From an uncultured Oscillospiraceae bacterium (GTDB lineage Bacteria; Bacillota; Clostridia; Oscillospirales; Oscillospiraceae), in NCBI GenBank assembly GCA_900762005.1, contig CAAFEV010000122.1, positions 1 to 9,168 on the forward strand: a stretch of DNA of 9,168 nt. Direction: 5' to 3'. Of this stretch, positions 6,282-9,168 are shown piece by piece (position 1 is the first letter of the stretch; each line of letters opens with the position of its first letter). The notes beneath the pieces are model-generated. The model ran no database searches, was not told the origin of the DNA, and saw nothing but the letters and a program-made list of their open reading frames with translations. The position numbers and the translations under genes are program-made.

Positions 6282-6404
6282 TAAAAGCTCCGACATATCG
6301 CGAACCGAAGCAGCAGAATTGCCATCCGGGTTCGGAATGCGAAACACGGCGGCATCGGCAACACAGGGCTGCGCCACAAATGCAGCTTTGCAGCAGAGAA
6401 ATAC
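6282..6404. other. Unassigned spacer between the repeats and tRNA-His
   Basis: These 123 bp follow the breakpoint of the third, partial repeat. I see no coding potential. There are short inverted repeats (CGAACC with GGTTCG around 6300-6335, GCTGC with GCAGC around 6369-6386) but no convincing promoter in front of tRNA-His. Expression of the last three tRNAs probably depends on readthrough from the promoter at 5721, or on a promoter I cannot recognise. Confidence 0.5.
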
Positions 6405-6482
6405 GGTGGGTGTAGCGTAGTTGGTTAACGCGTCAGATTGTGGCTCTGAAGACCGAGGGTTCGAGTCCCTTCACTCACCCCA
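6405..6482 (+). tRNA. tRNA-His (GUG)
   Basis: The acceptor arms GTGGGTG and CACTCAC pair with one G-U. An extra encoded G at 6405 (G-1) faces discriminator C at 6479, the hallmark of histidine tRNA. The anticodon stem is TCAGA/TCTGA with loop TTGTGGC, giving anticodon GUG (reads CAC, CAU). CCA is encoded. It belongs to the GUN-anticodon tRNAs that carry queuosine at position 34. Confidence 0.95.
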
Positions 6483-6515
6483 TTTTTCTTTTCCCTGTCT
6501 TAGGCGCAGCCACAT

Positions 6516-6590
6516 TGGGATGTCGCCAAGTGGTAAGGCACCAGACTTTGACTCTGGTATTCGTAGGTTCGAGTCCTGCCATCCCAGCCA
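6516..6590 (+). tRNA. tRNA-Gln (UUG)
   Basis: The acceptor arms TGGGATG and CATCCCA pair fully and start with the U1-A72 pair common in glutamine tRNAs. The anticodon stem is CCAGA/TCTGG with loop CTTTGAC, giving anticodon UUG (reads CAA). The T arm has AGGTTCGAGTCCT and CCA is encoded. Confidence 0.95.
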
Positions 6591-6592
6591 TG

Positions 6593-6622
6593 TCGGAGCA
6601 AGGCAGGTCTTGCTCCGATTTT
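6593..6622 (+). terminator. Hairpin with T-tract between tRNA-Gln and tRNA-Lys
   Basis: A perfect 10-bp stem (TCGGAGCAAG/CTTGCTCCGA) with a 6-nt loop is followed by TTTT, 2 nt after the tRNA-Gln CCA end. It has the form of an intrinsic terminator, yet tRNA-Lys begins only 4 nt beyond the T-tract with no room for a promoter. It is therefore more likely a partial terminator or a processing hairpin. Confidence 0.6.
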
Positions 6623-6625
6623 CAT

Positions 6626-6701
6626 GACCCGCTAGCTCAGTTGGCAGAGCAATTGCCTTTTAAGCAATGGGTCGGGAGTTCGAATCTCCCGCGGGTCACC
6701 A
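6626..6701 (+). tRNA. tRNA-Lys (UUU)
   Basis: The acceptor arms GACCCGC and GCGGGTC pair fully. The anticodon stem is ATTGC/GCAAT with loop CTTTTAA, giving anticodon UUU (reads AAA). The D arm is GCTCAGTTGGCAGAGC, the T arm has GAGTTCGAATCTC, and CCA is encoded. It is the last gene of the operon. Confidence 0.95.
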
Positions 6702-6741
6702 AAAAGCACAGGACATCCCGGATGGGGTGTCCTGTGCTTTT
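6702..6741 (+). terminator. Intrinsic terminator of the tRNA operon
   Basis: An 18-bp stem (6702-6719 with 6724-6741, one G-T pair) has a 4-nt GGAT loop, and its outer arms are AAAA and TTTT. It follows the tRNA-Lys CCA directly. Confidence 0.9.
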
Positions 6742-6810
6742 GGTGCGGGCATTCGAATTCACATCGCAGCCGTTCGGCGGGCGTTTGCGATAGGAACGGC
6801 AAGGAACCGA

Positions 6811-6830
6811 GACAGGGCAGCCCCTGTTTT
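6811..6830 (+). terminator. Possible minor terminator hairpin
   Basis: ACAGGG/CCCTGT (6812-6817 and 6822-6827) with a 4-nt loop is followed by TTT. It could back up the tRNA terminator. On the other strand it lies about 40 bp beyond the end of the minus-strand gene but lacks a T-tract there. The rest of 6742-6867 shows nothing I can assign. Confidence 0.35.
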
Positions 6831-6867
6831 ACTGATAAAAGCAGCTTGTGCGCCCCTCCGGACGGGT

Positions 6868-7278
6868 TTATTCGCTCTCCACGCTGATGTTCTCCGCGCC
6901 GTTTGTCTGGAATTCCGACAGATATTTTTCCGTGCGTTCGGTCAGCTCCTTGAAGTTCTCCGGCGTGATTTCGGGGTAGCCCATGTCGCGCTTTGCCAGC
7001 TCGTCGGCAAGCATATCAAAGAACACGCCATCCTCGTAATACGCAATCGCCTCCTGAATGCCGCCCTCGACAAACGCCCTTGACGGCAGGCTCACGCCGA
7101 GGCGTTTTTCCACCAGTGACGCCATCGACGTTCCGGCGCACAGCCCGAAGAGCTTGCTTTCAATGCGGTCATATTCCTCAATCCGGTCATTTTCCCGTGT
7201 GGAGTTGAGAATCCAGTTGCCGATGTATACCATATCCAAAAGCTGCCGAAATTCGCCGCTTGTTATTTCAATCGTCAT
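6868..7278 (-). CDS. Conserved-looking hypothetical protein, 136 aa
   Basis: I do not recognise the family. The product is acidic and soluble-looking, with no signal peptide, no membrane segment and two lone cysteine-free halves apart from C47. It opens with a short strand-helix (MTIEITSGEFRQLLDMVYIG), followed by an aromatic and charged region (GNWILNSTR, 20-28; EEYDRIESKLF, 34-44). A region around 75-94 (QEAIAYYEDGVFFDMLADEL) and a charged C-terminal helix (106-122) follow. The start is well supported: GGGGAGGTG lies 5-7 nt before ATG. A TATAAT -10 lies upstream. It is divergent from ddl and separated from the tRNA operon by a terminator, so context gives no functional hint. Confidence 0.75.
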   Translation of the reverse strand: MTIEITSGEFRQLLDMVYIGNWILNSTRENDRIEEYDRIESKLFGLCAGTSMASLVEKRLGVSLPSRAFVEGGIQEAIAYYEDGVFFDMLADELAKRDMGYPEITPENFKELTERTEKYLSEFQTNGAENISVESE

Positions 7279-7301
7279 AGAGGCACCTCCCCTTTCCCCC
7301 C

Positions 7302-7330
7302 ATTATAGCGAGGTCAACAGGAAAATTCTA
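7302..7330 (-). promoter_or_regulatory. Promoter for the 136-aa hypothetical gene
   Basis: On the minus strand a perfect TATAAT (7307-7302) lies 24 bp upstream of the start codon. The -35 at 17-nt spacing is a poor TAGAAT (7330-7325). A TTGACC at 7317-7312 is too close to the -10 to serve as its -35. Confidence 0.5.
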
Positions 7331-7360
7331 CCGCTTTTTTAGGAATTTCGGAAAAAAGAC

Positions 7361-7389
7361 TTGTTTTTGAAGCCAAAATCACATATAGT
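7361..7389 (+). promoter_or_regulatory. Promoter for ddl-DUF1934
   Basis: TTGTTT (7361-7366), a 17-nt spacer and TATAGT (7384-7389) lie 32 bp upstream of the ddl start. The promoter lies back to back with that of the minus-strand gene in the 143-bp divergent spacer. Confidence 0.6.
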
Positions 7390-7421
7390 ATAAAGACTTC
7401 ATTCCTTGGAGGGCTGACATT

Positions 7422-8486
7422 TTGAAAAAACTCAGTGTATGCGTTCTGTTCGGCGGTATCTCACCGGAGCACGAGGTTTCTCTGCGCTCGGCAGAATCGG
7501 TGCTGAATAACTTAGACCCGAAGAAGTATAATATTTTTCCGGTCGGAATTACGAATTCCGGCGCGTGGGTTCTCTACGGCGACACGGATTACAGCAAGCT
7601 GCCCGGCGGCGCATGGCTCACCTGCGAAAACAACCGTCCGGCGGCACTGTCTCCCGTGCGCGGGCAGGGACTTTTGAATTTTGAGGGCGATTGCGTGGTG
7701 CGTGAGCGCATTGACGTGGTATTCCCGGTGCTGCACGGCGAAAACGGCGAGGACGGCGCAATACAAGGACTGTTACAGCTCTCCGGTATTCCGTATGTCG
7801 GTCCGAACATCGCGGCAAGCGCCACCTGCATGGACAAAACCCTTACCAAGCTTGTTGCCGATGCCGCACATATCCGTCAGGCGGCATGGAGGCAGGTTAC
7901 CGCGCAGGAGTTCTCCGTCAACGAGGATGCCGTGCTCGATGCGGTGGAAAAGTCTTTTCCCTATCCCGTGTTCGTCAAACCGGCGGGCACCGGCTCATCC
8001 GTGGGTGTGGCAAAGGCGAAAACCCGCGATGCTCTGCGTGCCGCTCTGCAAAACGCAGTGAAATATGACCGCAAGATTTTAGTAGAGGAGTTCATCAACG
8101 GTCATGAGGTCGAGGTTGCCGTTCTCGGCAACGATTCCCCCGCCGCCTCCGTCTGCGGAGAGATTGACGCGGGCACGGAGTTCTATGACTACGACGCAAA
8201 ATACCTCTCCGACTGCGCAAAGCTCTATATCCCCGCCCGCATTGACGAGCAGACCGGTGAGCAGGTGCGCGACTGCGCCATCCGCGTTTATCAGGCAATG
8301 GGCTGCCGGGGTCTGTCCCGCGTAGACTTTTTCGTGACCTATGAGGGCAACGAGATTGTCTTTAATGAAATCAACACCATTCCCGGCTTTACCTCCATTT
8401 CGATGTATCCGAAGCTGTTTGCCGCCAGCGGCATTGTCTATTCCGAGCTGTTGGATCAGCTGATTGCGCTGGCGTTGGAAGCATGA
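7422..8486 (+). CDS. ddl: D-alanine--D-alanine ligase
   Basis: Joins two D-alanines with ATP in the cytoplasm to make the dipeptide end of the peptidoglycan precursor. The 354-residue product has the ATP-grasp Ddl signatures: LFGGISPEHEVS (9-20) with the substrate-binding Glu16, FPVLHGENGEDG (101-112), the FVKPAGTGSSVGV loop (184-196), EFYDYDAKYLSD (253-264) with the omega-loop Tyr261, and RVDFF...FNEINTIPGFTS (300-325) with metal ligands D302, E316 and N318. The Glu-Ser-Tyr triad fits a D-Ala-D-Ala rather than a VanA-type D-Ala-D-Lac ligase. The IYIPARI-like region (269-273) also recalls VanG-type ligases, so D-Ser specificity is a minor alternative. Translation starts at a TTG, 8 nt after GGAGGG. 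The next gene overlaps the stop codon by 4 nt. Confidence 0.94.
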   Translation: MKKLSVCVLFGGISPEHEVSLRSAESVLNNLDPKKYNIFPVGITNSGAWVLYGDTDYSKLPGGAWLTCENNRPAALSPVRGQGLLNFEGDCVVRERIDVVFPVLHGENGEDGAIQGLLQLSGIPYVGPNIAASATCMDKTLTKLVADAAHIRQAAWRQVTAQEFSVNEDAVLDAVEKSFPYPVFVKPAGTGSSVGVAKAKTRDALRAALQNAVKYDRKILVEEFINGHEVEVAVLGNDSPAASVCGEIDAGTEFYDYDAKYLSDCAKLYIPARIDEQTGEQVRDCAIRVYQAMGCRGLSRVDFFVTYEGNEIVFNEINTIPGFTSISMYPKLFAASGIVYSELLDQLIALALEA

Positions 8487-8923
8487 CGGGTGAAAGAGAC
8501 GTTTTGATTACCGTCGTCAGCCGGCAGCAGTTTCAGCAGGAAAAGCCGGAGACGACAAAGCTCGTGACGCAGGGCGTCTTACGCCGCTGCGACGGCAGTC
8601 TTGAGCTTTCCTACGCCGAGTCGGAGCTGACGGGGCTGTCCGGCACGACCACCACCTTTCATGTCGAACCGTCGCGTTTGGTGCTCACACGGTCCGGCGG
8701 CGTCACCTCGCAAATGGTCTTCGCGCCGGAGCAGGAGAATGCGTCGCTCTATGACATGGGCTTCGGCGCACTGCTGGTCACCGTGCGCACGCAGGAGCTA
8801 CGCGTGAGGCTGAATGAGAACGGCGGCAGCATCACCGTTCGCTACGCCATCGCGATTGAGGAGGAGACCACCGGGCAAATCTCCTACCGCATCACCGTGC
8901 GACCGATATGGCCGAAAAAATGA
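8483..8923 (+). CDS. DUF1934 (YwiB-like) beta-barrel protein
   Basis: The 146-residue product matches the DUF1934/YwiB pattern. Examples are SYAESELTGLSGTTTTFHV (43-61), LTRSGGVTSQMVF (68-80) with the arginine-glycine turn, LYDMGFGALLVTVRTQEL (89-106) and GGSITVRYAI (114-123), ending in alternating strand residues. The fold is a small lipocalin-like beta barrel; the biological role is not known to me. Its ATG overlaps the ddl stop as ATGA, indicating translational coupling and cotranscription. No separate ribosome binding site stands out beyond a weak GGCG-rich stretch within ddl. Its TGA stop is the first base triplet of the terminator's core stem. Confidence 0.85.
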   Translation: MTGERDVLITVVSRQQFQQEKPETTKLVTQGVLRRCDGSLELSYAESELTGLSGTTTTFHVEPSRLVLTRSGGVTSQMVFAPEQENASLYDMGFGALLVTVRTQELRVRLNENGGSITVRYAIAIEEETTGQISYRITVRPIWPKK

Positions 8924-8952
8924 CACAGGGGCAGTCCCTTGTGTCATTTTTT
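8915..8952 (+). terminator. Intrinsic terminator of ddl-DUF1934
   Basis: A 17-bp stem (A-run 8915-8920 plus TGACACAGGGG, pairing with CCCTTGTGTCA plus the T-run 8947-8952, one G-T pair) has a 4-nt CAGT loop. The last two lysine codons and the stop codon of the DUF1934 gene lie inside the left arm. Confidence 0.9.
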
Positions 8953-8990
8953 GGTTTTGTTCCGATTGTTGGGGTGCCGGGGACGGGGAT

Positions 8991-9043
8991 TCTCTCCCTC
9001 AGTCAGCTTTGCTACCCTCTCGGAGGGAACCGGGATGCTGAGG
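8991..9043. repeat. Short palindromic interspersed element (degraded copy)
   Basis: CCTCAG (8997-9002) and CTGAGG (9038-9043) bracket an inner hairpin CCCTC-TCG-GAGGG (9015-9027), with AGTCAGCTTTGCT between. The word order (CCCTCAGTCAGCTT-TGCT, CCCTCTCGGAGGGA) matches a short dispersed palindromic element I recall from Ruminococcaceae genomes; only one copy is in this window. It lies between the ddl operon terminator and the end of the minus-strand partial gene. Its mobility is unproven. Confidence 0.55.
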
Positions 9044-9062
9044 ATTTGATTGCGTGCGGAGG

Positions 9063-9168
9063 TCAGTCGTTATCAAATTCGACGGAGGCTGCCCAGTCGA
9101 GAATGTCGTCGCGCATACCCTTTATATTTTTTTGCGGTGTGTTGAATTGAATGAACCAAAAGGCATCC
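9063..9168 (-). CDS. C-terminal end of an unidentified protein (partial)
   Basis: On the minus strand an open frame enters from the window edge and runs 34 codons to a TGA at 9065-9063. The translated end begins DAFWFIQFNTPQKN and closes with DDILDWAASVEFDND. Its aromatic-rich strand followed by an acidic helix looks like true coding sequence, and no stop interrupts it. I do not recognise the family. The start lies outside the window, and no terminator with a T-tract is visible just downstream. Confidence 0.6.
   Translation of the reverse strand, partial: DAFWFIQFNTPQKNIKGMRDDILDWAASVEFDND

Noticed and set aside
5941..6420. Long open frames on both strands across the tRNA-Arg repeats (for example 159 aa plus, 135 and 128 aa minus)
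   Set aside because: They lack ribosome binding sites, pass through tRNA and tandem repeat sequence, and the same repeat is read in different frames in successive units because the unit length (161/160) is not a multiple of 3. They are byproducts of the repeat.
7422..8486. VanA-type D-Ala-D-Lac resistance ligase
   Set aside because: The omega-loop AKY with Tyr261 and the Glu16/Ser loop match D-Ala-D-Ala ligases, and no vanH, vanX or vanR/S neighbours are present.

Overview
The window looks like chromosomal DNA of a low-to-mid GC Gram-positive anaerobe, most likely a Clostridia member of the Oscillospiraceae/Ruminococcaceae kind. Reasons: strong AGGAGG-type ribosome binding sites throughout, tRNA genes with encoded CCA ends, an AdeC-type adenine deaminase of B. 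subtilis length, a QueH-type queuosine enzyme, a ddl-DUF1934 (YwiB-like) gene pair, and a short palindromic element of the CCCTCAGTCAGCTT...CTCTCGGAGGG type that I associate with gut Ruminococcaceae. The taxonomic call is inference; no rRNA or marker gene is present.

Layout. (1) 34-1582: a 6-pyruvoyl-tetrahydropterin-synthase/QueD-like gene with an added zinc ribbon (+) converges through a shared hairpin terminator on a minus-strand pair, queH followed by a DUF2087 gene. (2) 1743-3476: adenine deaminase (+), divergent from queH, with its own promoter and a convergent terminator. (3) 3525-5003: a minus-strand membrane-anchored protein with a zinc ribbon, a DnaJ-C-terminal-like beta segment and a transglutaminase-like domain; it is divergent from a RimJ/RimL-type GNAT acetyltransferase (5150-5704). 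(4) 5721-6741: a tRNA operon, Gly(UCC)-Arg(UCU)-[tandem repeats]-His(GUG)-Gln(UUG)-Lys(UUU), with a strong promoter and a long terminator. (5) 6868-7278: an unrecognised small protein (-), divergent from ddl (D-alanine-D-alanine ligase, TTG start), which overlaps a DUF1934 gene by 4 nt. (6) 8953-9168: a palindromic repeat element and the last 34 codons of a minus-strand gene that runs off the window.

Most genes are ordinary housekeeping functions: tRNA modification, purine salvage, cell-wall precursor synthesis and tRNA supply. The most unusual structure is the tRNA-Arg tail. The last 14 nt of the tRNA, together with about 146 nt of downstream DNA, are repeated in tandem 2.3 times before tRNA-His. 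This closely resembles the architecture of the E. coli tyrT/rtT repeat region. Two further points deserve attention: the QueD-like protein lacks the usual catalytic cysteine and carries a zinc ribbon, and the transglutaminase-like protein appears to contain a DnaJ-like substrate-binding beta module without a J domain.
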